The notes: generated by a model not told the origin, from the letters alone. Counted from the first letter of the stretch, positions 44,037 through 52,600 are shown. The stretch: DNA of 64,000 nucleotides from CAVYXZ01 sp965223835 (GCA_965223835.1 CBDCXQ010000001.1:3348001-3412000); one strand, 5' to 3'. Program-made: numbers and translations.

Positions 44037-45296
44037 ATGGTAAATTCGGCAATCATTGAACTCGCCATTGGATTAACTTTTATTTTCAGTCTCTTGAGCA
44101 TCCTGGTGACACAAATCAATAATATTGTGATACGCATATTAAATTTGAAAGCCAAGCGCCTGAAAGATCAGCTCGACATCACGCTGAGCGATCCCGTCGT
44201 CCGGGCCAAAATTATGACCCATCCTTTGATTGGCATGGTCGATACGGAGTTTTCCCAGCGGGTTTTACGTAGCGACAGTCGGTTGACCGAAGAGATTGCG
44301 CTGCGCCTGACCGAAAAGCAACGGGCCAATGTTGATTTTATCCCCACCGACGCCTTTGTTGATGTGCTGGTTGATGTGTTGACGGAAAATGTTGGTAGCA
44401 AACTATACGAAGCGCTGGATAAAGTGATCGACAAAATGGAACCCAGCGTCCAGAAATCGCTCTTTCGCCAACTGCTACGCGAAATCCAGCTATCAGGGAC
44501 TGGCCTCGACCAACTGCGGGACTTGATCGACAAACTTGATGACCCAGAAACCAAACGGCAGATGCTGGTGGCGTTGAATTTGGTAGATTCCGCGCTGGAC
44601 AAATTCCAAGCGGAAAACAGTGACTTGATCCCGTTGCTGCTGGGCATCCGGCAGATCAAGGATAAGTATCTGGAAACGTCGCTGATGGCAATCTTAAACA
44701 CCGCCAGTAATATCAACGACGCTCGTGCAAAAATTGGCTCGTGGTTCGATAGCAGTATGCAGCGAGCGACTAAAAAATATGTTGAACAAATGCAGCGCAT
44801 TACCCTGGTCATTGGTTTCCTGCTGGCACTCTTGTTAAATGTGGATGCATTACATTTAGGCCGAGTCTTGTGGGAAGATCCGGCACTGCGCACAGCGGTT
44901 GCGGTTACGGCGGCCAATTCTGCTGACCAGATCATCACCAACTTTGAAAATCAACCTGACCCGACACAGGGTGAGGGAACAGTCGAAGAAGTCCAGGAGG
45001 CGGTCGCCGACGCGCAGTTTACGCTTGATGCCCTACTCGATTTGCGCCTACCCATTGGCTGGACGATTACGCCTGTAAACCCCGATATTGAACCACCCTT
45101 ACGCGATGATAAGCTAGACCCGCGCAACCTCTGGCAATTCTCCCCCGTTAACAACCCGGATAGCTTCTTGCAATTATGGTTCTTGAAGATTATCGGATTG
45201 GCACTTACCACCGTCGCCCTCGCGCAGGGTGCGCCGTTCTGGTTTGATATGATTCGCAAGCTCACACGCGGTGGCGGTTCCGACGCGAAGGGATAA
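44037..45296 (+). CDS. Membrane-anchored helical protein, unknown function
   Basis: 419 residues. An N-terminal hydrophobic segment (IIELAIGLTFIFSLLSILVT) is followed by about 220 charged, mostly helical residues (LKAKRLKDQLDITLSDPVVR, DKVIDKMEPSVQKSLFRQLL), a second segment near 258-275 (ITLVIGFLLALLLNVDALHLG), and a third near 380-400. Between the last two lies an acidic region. I do not recognise the family. ATG 44037 has GAGGGTG upstream and starts at the membrane segment; the frame is open to 43920, but that extension crosses the promoters. Confidence 0.68.
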   Translation: MVNSAIIELAIGLTFIFSLLSILVTQINNIVIRILNLKAKRLKDQLDITLSDPVVRAKIMTHPLIGMVDTEFSQRVLRSDSRLTEEIALRLTEKQRANVDFIPTDAFVDVLVDVLTENVGSKLYEALDKVIDKMEPSVQKSLFRQLLREIQLSGTGLDQLRDLIDKLDDPETKRQMLVALNLVDSALDKFQAENSDLIPLLLGIRQIKDKYLETSLMAILNTASNINDARAKIGSWFDSSMQRATKKYVEQMQRITLVIGFLLALLLNVDALHLGRVLWEDPALRTAVAVTAANSADQIITNFENQPDPTQGEGTVEEVQEAVADAQFTLDALLDLRLPIGWTITPVNPDIEPPLRDDKLDPRNLWQFSPVNNPDSFLQLWFLKIIGLALTTVALAQGAPFWFDMIRKLTRGGGSDAKG

Positions 45297-45301
45297 CCCG
45301 A

Positions 45302-45324
45302 TTAGACCGTTCGTGACGGTCTAA
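45302..45324. terminator. Hairpin between convergent genes
   Basis: TTAGACCGT and ACGGTCTAA form a perfect nine-base stem around TCGTG, five bases after the stop of the + strand gene. No T tract follows, so it may act in both directions or protect transcript ends. Confidence 0.5.
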
Positions 45325-45359
45325 GATAGCGGGATTCAGCTGGGTGCAACAGCCTGAAG

Positions 45360-45479
45360 CTACTCGGTACACATTGGGGCCGCATGGACCTTCACCAACA
45401 CCCAATCCGCTTTGGGTTGCGGGTCCGGTACTTCAACAACAGCCCCCTGTCGCTCACCTTGAATCACAGCTTTTTTCAT
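45360..45479 (-). pseudogene. Alcohol dehydrogenase N-terminal remnant
   Basis: 39 codons, ATG to TAG. MKKAVIQGERQGAVVEVP continues into VLVKVHAAPMCTE, the N terminus of zinc-type (GroES-like) alcohol dehydrogenases, where the MCTE Cys would be a zinc ligand. Intact members run to about 340 residues and have a Tyr after MCTE; here that codon is TAG. Only a few more codons can be followed (LQAVAPS) before a second stop, and the rest is missing. It starts six bases after the phosphohexomutase stop. A short real peptide cannot be ruled out, but decay of a deleted dehydrogenase is the simpler reading. Confidence 0.7.
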
Positions 45480-45485
45480 AAGCGG

Positions 45486-46925
45486 CTAATCAATCAACTT
45501 CGCTCCCATTGCACTACCCGCTTCTAACAGCCCCTGCATCGCTTCAGGCGAACGGGCTTCAGCATACACGCGCAGCACCGGCTCAGTTCCGCTGGGGCGT
45601 ATCAGCAACCAGCTATGGTCAGCCAGATGGTATTTTACGCCATCTTTTGTATCTACCTTTGCCACTGTTTCGCCAATCAAACTACCCGGTGCATTCTCCG
45701 AGAGTCGCTTGACCACCTCTTTCTTCGGCAATTGGCGCACCAACCGGGCGTCAATGCGACCATAATGTGATGGACCATAATGAAACTGCAAATCAGCGAT
45801 AATCTCATGCAGCGGTGCGTCAGATTGTGCCATAACTTCTAGAAGAAGCAACCCCATCAGGATACCGTCCCCCTCTGGGATGTGACCACGAATCGAAATA
45901 CCGCCGCTTTCCTCACCGCCCATCAGCACATCTTCCTGCATCATCAAGTCGGCAATGTGGTTAAAACCCACGGGTGTCTCATGCACCGGCAAATCGTATT
46001 GCTCACATATTGCATTAATCATGTAAGTCGTCGAGATCGTCTTGACAACTGCTCCCCGTTGGCCTTTGTTTTCGATCAAGTGTCGCAAAACCAGCGCAAA
46101 AATATGATGAGGATCAACAAAGTTACCCTGCGCATCAATCGCGCCAATACGGTCGGCATCACCATCGGTCGCCAATCCAACATCGGCCTGAACACGCTGG
46201 ACTGCTGCCACCAATTCGTTTAAATATCGTAGAATTGGTTCCGGGTGAACGCCACCAAATCCCGGATTAAGCACGCTTCGAATCTCGCTGATGTGACTGC
46301 GAGAGCGCGACAGGATAGCGGCGAATGAACCCCGGCCCGCACCCCACATGGAATCCGCCACAATGGTCAATTCGCGCTCAGAAATACGATCAATATCGAC
46401 CAGTTCACTGAGATGCTGATAATATTCCCAACTGGGGTCAAATCGCTGAATCAGGCCCTGCTCTAACGCCAGCTCGTAGTCCAACATGTTCGGTCCACGT
46501 GCGAACCGCTCCATTCGCAGCAATTCTTCTTCTACCAGCGAACACTGCTCAGCGGTTGCGCTGCCGCCATAGGGTGCTTTTAGTTTCAAACCATTGTAAC
46601 GCGGCGGATTATGGCTGGCTGTAATCACCAGTCCAGCAGCGGCCCCTTTATGTTTGACATTATAAGAAATCGCGGGGGTGGGCGCATCGGTCCGGGTCAA
46701 CCAGGCGACAATGCCATTTCCTGCCAAGACCCGTGACGCTTCCACTGCAAACCGATCTGATAAAAAGCGGGTATCATAACCCACTACGACTACTGGTCGT
46801 TCACTGCCCACATGCTGCTTATTGATCGAATCCGCAACCGCCTGAGCCACTAACCGCAAATTAGCAAACGTGAACGTATCCGCGATGACTGCACGCCAGC
46901 CGTCGGTCCCAAAGCCTATCATCAA
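45486..46925 (-). CDS. Phosphoglucomutase/phosphomannomutase family protein
   Basis: 479 residues of the alpha-D-phosphohexomutase superfamily. Seen: GFGTDGWRAVI at the N terminus, the catalytic phosphoserine loop ITASHNPPRYNGLK near residue 100, the metal loop ATDGDADRIGAID near 240, the sugar-specificity loop GGEESGGIS near 340, and the phosphate-binding RPSGTEPVLRVY near 450. It interconverts hexose 1- and 6-phosphates for glycan or storage carbohydrate synthesis. The AraM-like gene begins upstream with a 16-base gap, so they form an operon. Confidence 0.93.
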   Translation of the reverse strand: MMIGFGTDGWRAVIADTFTFANLRLVAQAVADSINKQHVGSERPVVVVGYDTRFLSDRFAVEASRVLAGNGIVAWLTRTDAPTPAISYNVKHKGAAAGLVITASHNPPRYNGLKLKAPYGGSATAEQCSLVEEELLRMERFARGPNMLDYELALEQGLIQRFDPSWEYYQHLSELVDIDRISERELTIVADSMWGAGRGSFAAILSRSRSHISEIRSVLNPGFGGVHPEPILRYLNELVAAVQRVQADVGLATDGDADRIGAIDAQGNFVDPHHIFALVLRHLIENKGQRGAVVKTISTTYMINAICEQYDLPVHETPVGFNHIADLMMQEDVLMGGEESGGISIRGHIPEGDGILMGLLLLEVMAQSDAPLHEIIADLQFHYGPSHYGRIDARLVRQLPKKEVVKRLSENAPGSLIGETVAKVDTKDGVKYHLADHSWLLIRPSGTEPVLRVYAEARSPEAMQGLLEAGSAMGAKLID

Positions 46926-46941
46926 TTAAACTCCCCTTGAG

Positions 46942-47967
46942 TTAAAGCGGGCGCTGTGGATCCAGACCCGTAGTTTGAAGTAGTTCTTGCACCTGTCCCG
47001 ATGTGGGATCAAGATCATTGAGTATACTATACGGCAAACTATGATCGCGCACATATTGCGGCAGTCGTTCGATTGTCTCGATAATATCATCCGGTGCAAG
47101 CTGTCCCAGGCGCACGCCCGCTGACAAAATCGTGTCACGAATCGGCGCAATATCCTGACCATGCAGCGCTGCCGCGATCAAGATACCCGGTCCTACCAGG
47201 TCTGCGTAGGGAACACCGCGCCCGCTGGCCGTTCGCGGTTCGATGGCATAGGCAAAAAACTGTTCGCTGCCTTCCTGGGGACGATTATGACCCAATTGAT
47301 TTGTAAGCGTCACTTCCATACACATCAAATCAAGCAGTGAACGCAATGCATCTACTTTGCCCTCGCCAACGCCACTCGCAATCTTAAATGCTTGTTGCGC
47401 GATCCCCGCCGCCAGTCCAGCCGCCCAGGGCACAAAGCGTGTCTCCGGGGTGGTACGATTACGTTCAGCAGCATAGCGCCAGTCCAGCAGACCGGTGACG
47501 ATGCTCAATAGCTCGACAATACCCGTCCCGCGTATGTGCGCGGGTGCATGGCGCACGATTTCCCAATCAATAATCAATTGGTCTGCCGGCCCGGTCTCGA
47601 CATAGTGAACAGTTCCGCGCTCACGAACCGCCACAATCGCTGTGAAAAATCCATCGACGCTCAAAGCCGTTGGGATCACAACCGTCGGCAGATTGCGTTG
47701 GCTACCGATAAACTTCGCTGCATCCGAAGCCAGCCCACCCCCAACGCCATACACCACCTCAACCTGCTCCGGGATGTCTTCGGCCAGACTTTTCAAAAAG
47801 TCATGGTCTGCTTTATGGGGTTCTGCCTGGGCAACTAAGGGTAAATCGAGCATTTGTCCAGCCGCTTCCCAGGCCGGACCACTGGTCAACAGCGCGGTAG
47901 GCCGTGATTCTTTGATACTGGTCAAATCTCGTATTTCAATCTTGGGTAACGGCCAGATTGTAGGCAT
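46942..47967 (-). CDS. AraM/glycerol-1-phosphate dehydrogenase-like protein, metal ligands altered
   Basis: 341 residues of the iron-containing alcohol dehydrogenase fold. The NAD loop EVVYGVGGGLASDAAKF near residue 78 and VIPTALSVDGFFTAIVAV near residue 100 match sn-glycerol-1-phosphate dehydrogenases. The three family metal ligands seem changed: the Asp of the GDLLG motif aligns with Glu in GIVELLS, the GSEH His is Gln in EGSEQFFAY, and the later HG(x)VG His falls on VPYADLVG. So it may be catalytically inactive or use another mechanism. It precedes the phosphohexomutase and is divergent from the GCS-like gene. The alignment is by eye. Confidence 0.72.
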   Translation of the reverse strand: MPTIWPLPKIEIRDLTSIKESRPTALLTSGPAWEAAGQMLDLPLVAQAEPHKADHDFLKSLAEDIPEQVEVVYGVGGGLASDAAKFIGSQRNLPTVVIPTALSVDGFFTAIVAVRERGTVHYVETGPADQLIIDWEIVRHAPAHIRGTGIVELLSIVTGLLDWRYAAERNRTTPETRFVPWAAGLAAGIAQQAFKIASGVGEGKVDALRSLLDLMCMEVTLTNQLGHNRPQEGSEQFFAYAIEPRTASGRGVPYADLVGPGILIAAALHGQDIAPIRDTILSAGVRLGQLAPDDIIETIERLPQYVRDHSLPYSILNDLDPTSGQVQELLQTTGLDPQRPL

Positions 47968-48126
47968 ATATCACTCTCACAAATGTGTGGATATTCTAAG
48001 GTCAAATATAGTGCGAAACTGAAATTATTTCCACCCGACCAACTAATTTCGCCTTGTAAGATAACAGCGAATCATAGACAATTAAGTTCGACACCAACCA
48101 CCGACACGCATGGGAGGCTGAGTTGT

Positions 48127-49935
48127 ATGGACACACCGTTACCCTCCAATGAAGCTCTGGTAGCTTACAGCAATGCCCTCCCCTGGCGCGACATTGAGCA
48201 GCAAAAACTGCAATTTACGGCTGAGATTCGCCACTTAATTGTTGATGGTCTGGGCGATGAATTGCCCCTTGAATACCTGTCCAACGCGATCGGCATTCCC
48301 GTGACCACATATTTCGAGTCGGATACGCTCCATGGAGCGCAGGTTATCCTGGCTGAGAGTCGTGGACTACGCTATATACTCGGCAGCATTGTTGGCAAAC
48401 GCTACCGCAGGGGTCAGTCGTTGTTAGATAGCATCTCGTCTTACAATCTGAACCCGGCAGTCAATCATACCAATATTCACATGACCGACGATCACATCCA
48501 GCAGATGCGTCCGCTGGGTGCTGAGATTGAACTGGGACTTGTTCACAAAGATGGTGCGTCCCCCACCGAAGCTGAGATGCAAGATTTTATCCGCCTCTAT
48601 TACGATCAGGCCCAGCGCCTGGGCATTTATCCGCGCCTCGACCGCGAAGCCTGCCAGTATCAGGTTGAGGCCCATATCGCCCCCAGCATTGGCTACCACA
48701 AAACCCGGGCCGCCCTGACCGGTATCATAGCTGCCCTGGCCGCCGCTGGCGAGGATACTGGCCTGCGCACCGCAGTCATGTCAGCCTACCCTACCCTCAC
48801 CGACTTCAAAATTAGCGATCATCCCAAAGTACATACCGCTGTTGACCTTATGCTTGACATCAACAGTCAACTACCTGAATTTGGTGAGCGCTTGCAACAG
48901 GTCCGTCAACGTTACCACGTCACCAAAGGTCATCATGTGGAGATGTTCCGTTTACAGGGTTGCCACATTCATATGGATTTGGCCGGACGATCCGAAGCAT
49001 TAGGTCATTTCACGTTTTATACACTTCTGCGCAGTGCTTCGGCTATCGCCAATGCGACAGTGCTTAAGGGGGGGCCATTCGTCAATGGCACCTGTGACCC
49101 GGACCGGCTCTGTGTTCGGGAGTACCTGCGCCAGACGACTGTTACCGGGCGTTATATTGATGTACCGCTCAACCCCCACTTTGTTCCCGGCGATCTGGAT
49201 AAACTAGCAACGCTTCTGCGCACCGAGCGTGTCAACAGCGGCGCACGGGCTATGCTTTATAATGACGAAACCGCCGATTTTCCCATCTCGGCCATGCATA
49301 ACCCCATCGGACGACTGCGGCCCGACCTGGAGACAGGTAAGCGGATCTGCACAGTCGAAAGCACCGGAATGCCCGCCAATATCAGTGTCTCCCGAATGGC
49401 AGCGGTACTCACTGATTTCGCCTTCAGCCATATCGTTATCGAAAATTACTTCCGGCAACATGGCAATAATCTCGAACCGATGTTTGACGATCAACTCCTC
49501 TGGACATTGTTGGGACCACTGGACCGTAAGACCTTTGTCCAACTCCAGGACGACGGCGATCATCTTTGCACGGATCTGGAAATTACAACTGCTGCTGGGA
49601 CGCGGCACACGCTAGCGGAATTCTATGAAATGAAGCGCTTATACATGCATCGGGCACTGGCCCAGATTGGCGATATTGCCCCCCGCGCCATTGACGATGT
49701 GTACACCAGTCTCAATCGCATGTTGGCCCCACCCAGTGGTTTCGCTGCTCAAACGATTGAACAATATGTCAGCGACCCCAAACTGCGCAGCACGGGCAAT
49801 TGGGGACGAATCCTGCGCGATGCCTTTGTCGCCGCAGGTGGCACCCCCGGTTCCCATAACCCGGATGCGGTTCTCAGTGTCGTCAATGACATCCATGAAG
49901 CGATGAAATCTCGCTATCTGGCGCAGCCAGTTTAA
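48127..49935 (+). CDS. Putative glutamate-cysteine-ligase-like (GCS2-type) protein
   Basis: 602 residues, family not certain. RPLGAEIELGLVHKDG near residue 135 resembles the metal-binding GxExE strand of carboxylate-amine ligases with glutamine-synthetase fold; RLQGCHIHMDLAGRSE near residue 280 resembles the HxH metal strand; KGGPFVNGTCDPD and RICTVESTGMPANIS could supply other active-site positions. Intact GCS2 proteins are about 370-450 residues, so this one has extra segments at both ends. ATG 48127 has GGAGG upstream; the frame extends to 47983 but without a ribosome site. Cytoplasmic. Confidence 0.5.
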   Translation: MDTPLPSNEALVAYSNALPWRDIEQQKLQFTAEIRHLIVDGLGDELPLEYLSNAIGIPVTTYFESDTLHGAQVILAESRGLRYILGSIVGKRYRRGQSLLDSISSYNLNPAVNHTNIHMTDDHIQQMRPLGAEIELGLVHKDGASPTEAEMQDFIRLYYDQAQRLGIYPRLDREACQYQVEAHIAPSIGYHKTRAALTGIIAALAAAGEDTGLRTAVMSAYPTLTDFKISDHPKVHTAVDLMLDINSQLPEFGERLQQVRQRYHVTKGHHVEMFRLQGCHIHMDLAGRSEALGHFTFYTLLRSASAIANATVLKGGPFVNGTCDPDRLCVREYLRQTTVTGRYIDVPLNPHFVPGDLDKLATLLRTERVNSGARAMLYNDETADFPISAMHNPIGRLRPDLETGKRICTVESTGMPANISVSRMAAVLTDFAFSHIVIENYFRQHGNNLEPMFDDQLLWTLLGPLDRKTFVQLQDDGDHLCTDLEITTAAGTRHTLAEFYEMKRLYMHRALAQIGDIAPRAIDDVYTSLNRMLAPPSGFAAQTIEQYVSDPKLRSTGNWGRILRDAFVAAGGTPGSHNPDAVLSVVNDIHEAMKSRYLAQPV

Positions 49936-49971
49936 GAGTTGGTGTAGAATTTCTCACAAACAGACTTATAG

Positions 49972-49980
49972 TGGTATAAT
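49972..49980 (+). promoter_or_regulatory. Extended -10 promoter of RNase J gene
   Basis: TGGTATAAT (TG-n-TATAAT) lies about 115 bases before the rnj ATG, after the stop of the preceding gene. No clear -35 box. Confidence 0.5.
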
Positions 49981-50094
49981 CAATCTAATAAATACTATAA
50001 ATTCCTATTTTGCCCTTCTTTCTAGACTGAGTTCAATTGTATATCAGAAAGGATTAACGCCTGGGGAATACACAGTCTCCAGGTCATTTGTGTT

Positions 50095-51753
50095 ATGGCA
50101 AAACCGGAATTAACGATTGTCCCGCTGGGTGGACTGGGGGAAATCGGCAAGAATATGACCGTTATCGAGCTGGGCACCGATGCGCTTATTATTGACACGG
50201 GCATCATGTTCCCAACGAACGATATGCTGGGGGTAGATTACATTATCCCTGACATTCAATATTTGCGGGACCGTGACGACCTCACCATTCATGGCATTAT
50301 CTACACTCATGGGCACGAGGATCACACGGGCGCGGTCGCTCACATCGTGGAAACATTTCCCAACATCCCATTATACGCAACGCCGCTGACTGCTGCTTTC
50401 CTGCAAGTTAAGTTACAAAATGCTCGACTGAAGGACAAGACCAGGGTCAATGTCATTCAACCAGGGGACGAGTTTAAGGTTGGCCCCTTCAAAGTTGAAC
50501 CCTTCCACGTCTGTCACAGCATCCCGGACTGCGTAGGCTATGGCATCACAACCCCGCACGGCATTATTGTCCATACTGGTGACTACAAATTCGACAATAC
50601 GCCGGTAGATGGCAAGAAACCGGATTATGCGAAGTTGGCCGATTTCTCGCGCCGGGGTGTACTCCTGTTGATGGCGGATAGCACCAATGCCGACCGACCA
50701 GGATGGACACCCTCCGAATCGATTGTAGCCGATGCGTTCGATGACGTGTTTAGGCAGGCGCAAGGCCGCATCATGATCGCGACCTTCGCTTCTCACATTT
50801 CGCGGATTCAACAGGTCGCCAGCTATGCCAAAAAGTATGGACGCAAGCTCACACTGGCCGGGTATAGCATGAGCGAGAACTTCAAGATGGCTAAGAAAAT
50901 GGGTATCCTTGATGTTGACGATGATCTGCTGATTGATCTGAATCGTATCAATGATTATCCCCCCCACAAAGTTGTTGTGATGGTCACCGGCACTCAGGGT
51001 GAACCATCAGCGGTGCTGAGTCGGCTCGCGCTGGGGCATCATCGTAACCTCGACATCATGGAAGATGATACGATCGTCATATCTGCTCACGCCATCCCTG
51101 GCAATGAAGAAATGGTCTATCGCACCATCAATAAGTTGTTCCAAAGGGGTGCCAATGTGCTGTATGACCCCATTGCCCCGGTCCATGCCTCCGGCCATGC
51201 GCGTCAGGAAGAGATGAAACTGATGTTGAATCTCACTCAACCCAAATACTTCCTGCCGGTTCACGGCGAATTGCGACATCTCAAAGAACATTCCAAGCTC
51301 GCACAACAATCGGGCGTGCCAGCGGAAAACATTTTCGTCCATGAAAACGGCATGGCATTAATCATCAATCAGTATGGTGCGCGGGCCGGTGATCGTGTTC
51401 CTGGTGGTTATGTGTTTGTCGACGGCAGTGGTGTCGGTGATGTTGGCCGAGCGGTCATGCGCGATCGCGAAATCCTTGCCCGTGATGGTTTCTTAATCGT
51501 TGTCGTTAACATTGACCGCGAAACAGGCGACATCATAGATGAACCCGAAATCATTTCTCGAGGATTCATCTACCTGCGGGAAGCTGACGAATTGATCGGC
51601 ACCGTGATCGATACCGTTCATCAATCCTTGCACAATAGTCGCCAGAGTCGTAATGGCAAACGGCGCGACATGCTTCAGGACAGCGTGAGCAAAATCCTCT
51701 ACAATGAAACCAAGCGACGCCCGATGGTCTTTGGCATCATTAACGAACAGTAA
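50095..51753 (+). CDS. rnj: Ribonuclease J
   Basis: 552 residues. Metallo-beta-lactamase plus beta-CASP RNase with 5'-exonuclease and endonuclease activity in mRNA decay and rRNA maturation. Seen: TIVPLGGLGEIGKNM at the N terminus, the metal motif YTHGHEDHTGAVAHI near residue 72, FHVCHSIPDC near 142, VHTGDYKFDNTPVDG near 165, LMADSTNADRPGWTPSE near 195, and the beta-CASP segments TGTQGEPSAVLSRLA and PVHGELRHLKEH. The C-terminal domain is present. A strong terminator follows nine bases after the stop. Confidence 0.95.
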   Translation: MAKPELTIVPLGGLGEIGKNMTVIELGTDALIIDTGIMFPTNDMLGVDYIIPDIQYLRDRDDLTIHGIIYTHGHEDHTGAVAHIVETFPNIPLYATPLTAAFLQVKLQNARLKDKTRVNVIQPGDEFKVGPFKVEPFHVCHSIPDCVGYGITTPHGIIVHTGDYKFDNTPVDGKKPDYAKLADFSRRGVLLLMADSTNADRPGWTPSESIVADAFDDVFRQAQGRIMIATFASHISRIQQVASYAKKYGRKLTLAGYSMSENFKMAKKMGILDVDDDLLIDLNRINDYPPHKVVVMVTGTQGEPSAVLSRLALGHHRNLDIMEDDTIVISAHAIPGNEEMVYRTINKLFQRGANVLYDPIAPVHASGHARQEEMKLMLNLTQPKYFLPVHGELRHLKEHSKLAQQSGVPAENIFVHENGMALIINQYGARAGDRVPGGYVFVDGSGVGDVGRAVMRDREILARDGFLIVVVNIDRETGDIIDEPEIISRGFIYLREADELIGTVIDTVHQSLHNSRQSRNGKRRDMLQDSVSKILYNETKRRPMVFGIINEQ

Positions 51754-51761
51754 ACAAAATA

Positions 51762-51797
51762 GCGTCTCGCGGCAAAATTGCTGCGGGGCGCATTTTC
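51762..51797 (+). terminator. Rho-independent terminator after RNase J
   Basis: Thirteen-base stem with two G-U pairs (51762-51774 with 51779-51791), AAAT loop, then ATTTTCT. It isolates the peptide cassette downstream from rnj transcription. Confidence 0.8.
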
Positions 51798-51844
51798 TAA
51801 CACTTTCATAACAAATGGAAAACCATAGCCTTATTGAGTTCTCC

Positions 51845-51883
51845 TATAATAAATGCTGGTGCAAATTGCATATGATATGCAAT
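51845..51883 (+). promoter_or_regulatory. Possible promoter and operator of peptide cassette
   Basis: TATAAT at 51845-51850 is followed by a perfect 19-base palindrome (ATTGCATAT, G, ATATGCAAT) at 51865-51883, where a repressor bound near the transcription start would act. No good -35 box is seen. If used, the leader before the PqqD gene is about 155 bases. Confidence 0.4.
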
Positions 51884-51973
51884 AAAGATCGTGACTTTTG
51901 CTGCAGAAATTATCAAACACTCATGTAGCCTCAGTGTCTTTTTAGGTTAATGTTAGTTGAAATAATTTAAGGT

Positions 51974-51987
51974 ATCTAAGCTTAGAT
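51974..51987. promoter_or_regulatory. Second palindrome upstream of PqqD-like gene
   Basis: ATCTAAGCTTAGAT, a perfect 14-base palindrome 27 bases before the ATG. It could be an operator or a leader hairpin; no T tract follows. Confidence 0.35.
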
Positions 51988-52014
51988 TTACATTTAGCCT
52001 CTAGGCACCAAATA

Positions 52015-52311
52015 ATGGTTGTGATGGATAACATAAATCACTACAAACCTTGTACTCGTAACAACCTTGAAGCCGAAGTTATTGGCAATGAAATTTTCCT
52101 TTATGATTCGGCCAGTGATGATGCGGTTTATCGGCTAAACGATGGGGCTGCTGTGATCTGGATACTGTGTGATGGTTCACGGGATATTGATGAAATTGTG
52201 CGTGAAATCACCGCTGGTTATCAACTCGATCATGAAGCGGTAAAAATGCAAGTCCAAACAACCATAGAAAATTTTCAGCACCTCAATCTGTTGGAATCTG
52301 TACAGGACTAA
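52015..52311 (+). CDS. PqqD-family (RRE-like) peptide-binding protein
   Basis: 98 residues. The PqqD domain spans about 20-95: EVIGNEIFLYD, VYRLNDGAAVIWILCDGSRD, IDEIVREITAGY, and a C-terminal helix VQTTIENFQHLNLLE. PqqD domains bind leader peptides of RiPP precursors and present them to modifying enzymes. Here the next gene encodes a small leader-bearing peptide, so that role is the natural guess. ATG 52015 lacks a strong ribosome site; GTG 52021 and ATG 52024 are also in frame. First gene of a four-gene + strand cassette. Confidence 0.85.
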   Translation: MVVMDNINHYKPCTRNNLEAEVIGNEIFLYDSASDDAVYRLNDGAAVIWILCDGSRDIDEIVREITAGYQLDHEAVKMQVQTTIENFQHLNLLESVQD

Positions 52312-52334
52312 GTTAAATGAGGAGAGTGTCATTT

Positions 52335-52556
52335 ATGTCACAGCAACACCCAGAAAAACTTCAGGAAAAACTGGAAAACACAGTTCTCTCACGGCGTCAG
52401 CTTATGAAGGCCAGCGGTATTGCTGCACTGGGTCTGTCATTTAGCGCACCCCTTATCCAGACCGTCAGCGCCAAGCCGGCTTTCTCCGACTATGGTGATA
52501 GTGATAGTGGTGAAAATTGGACTACAGACTACTGGCGGCGGCGGCTGCGACGTTAA
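52335..52556 (+). CDS. Putative RiPP-like precursor with twin-arginine-type leader
   Basis: 73 residues. A 27-residue polar N-terminal region (with EKLQEKLENT) runs into SRRQLMKASGIAAL and a hydrophobic stretch ending QTVSA, a Tat-like signal with possible cleavage after residue 46. The remaining 27 residues are unusual: AFSDYGDSDSGENW is acidic and small, followed by TTDYWRRRLRR, very basic with two Trp in all. ATG 52335 has GAGGAG ten bases upstream; an in-frame ATG at 52317 is less likely. Position between PqqD and HPr-kinase-like genes suggests a modified, exported peptide. A Tat-exported small protein of other purpose is the alternative. Confidence 0.68.
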   Translation: MSQQHPEKLQEKLENTVLSRRQLMKASGIAALGLSFSAPLIQTVSAKPAFSDYGDSDSGENWTTDYWRRRLRR

Positions 52557-52563
52557 GCCCCTA

Positions 52564-52596
52564 ACCGAACATATGCCACAGATATGCATGTTCGGT
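52564..52596 (+). promoter_or_regulatory. Stem-loop between precursor and kinase genes
   Basis: ACCGAACAT (52564-52572) and ATGTTCGGT (52588-52596) form a perfect nine-base stem with a 15-base loop, eight bases after the precursor stop and just before the kinase start. It has no T tract. It may stabilise the precursor transcript or limit translation of the enzymes. Confidence 0.5.
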
Positions 52597-52600
52597 GAAC

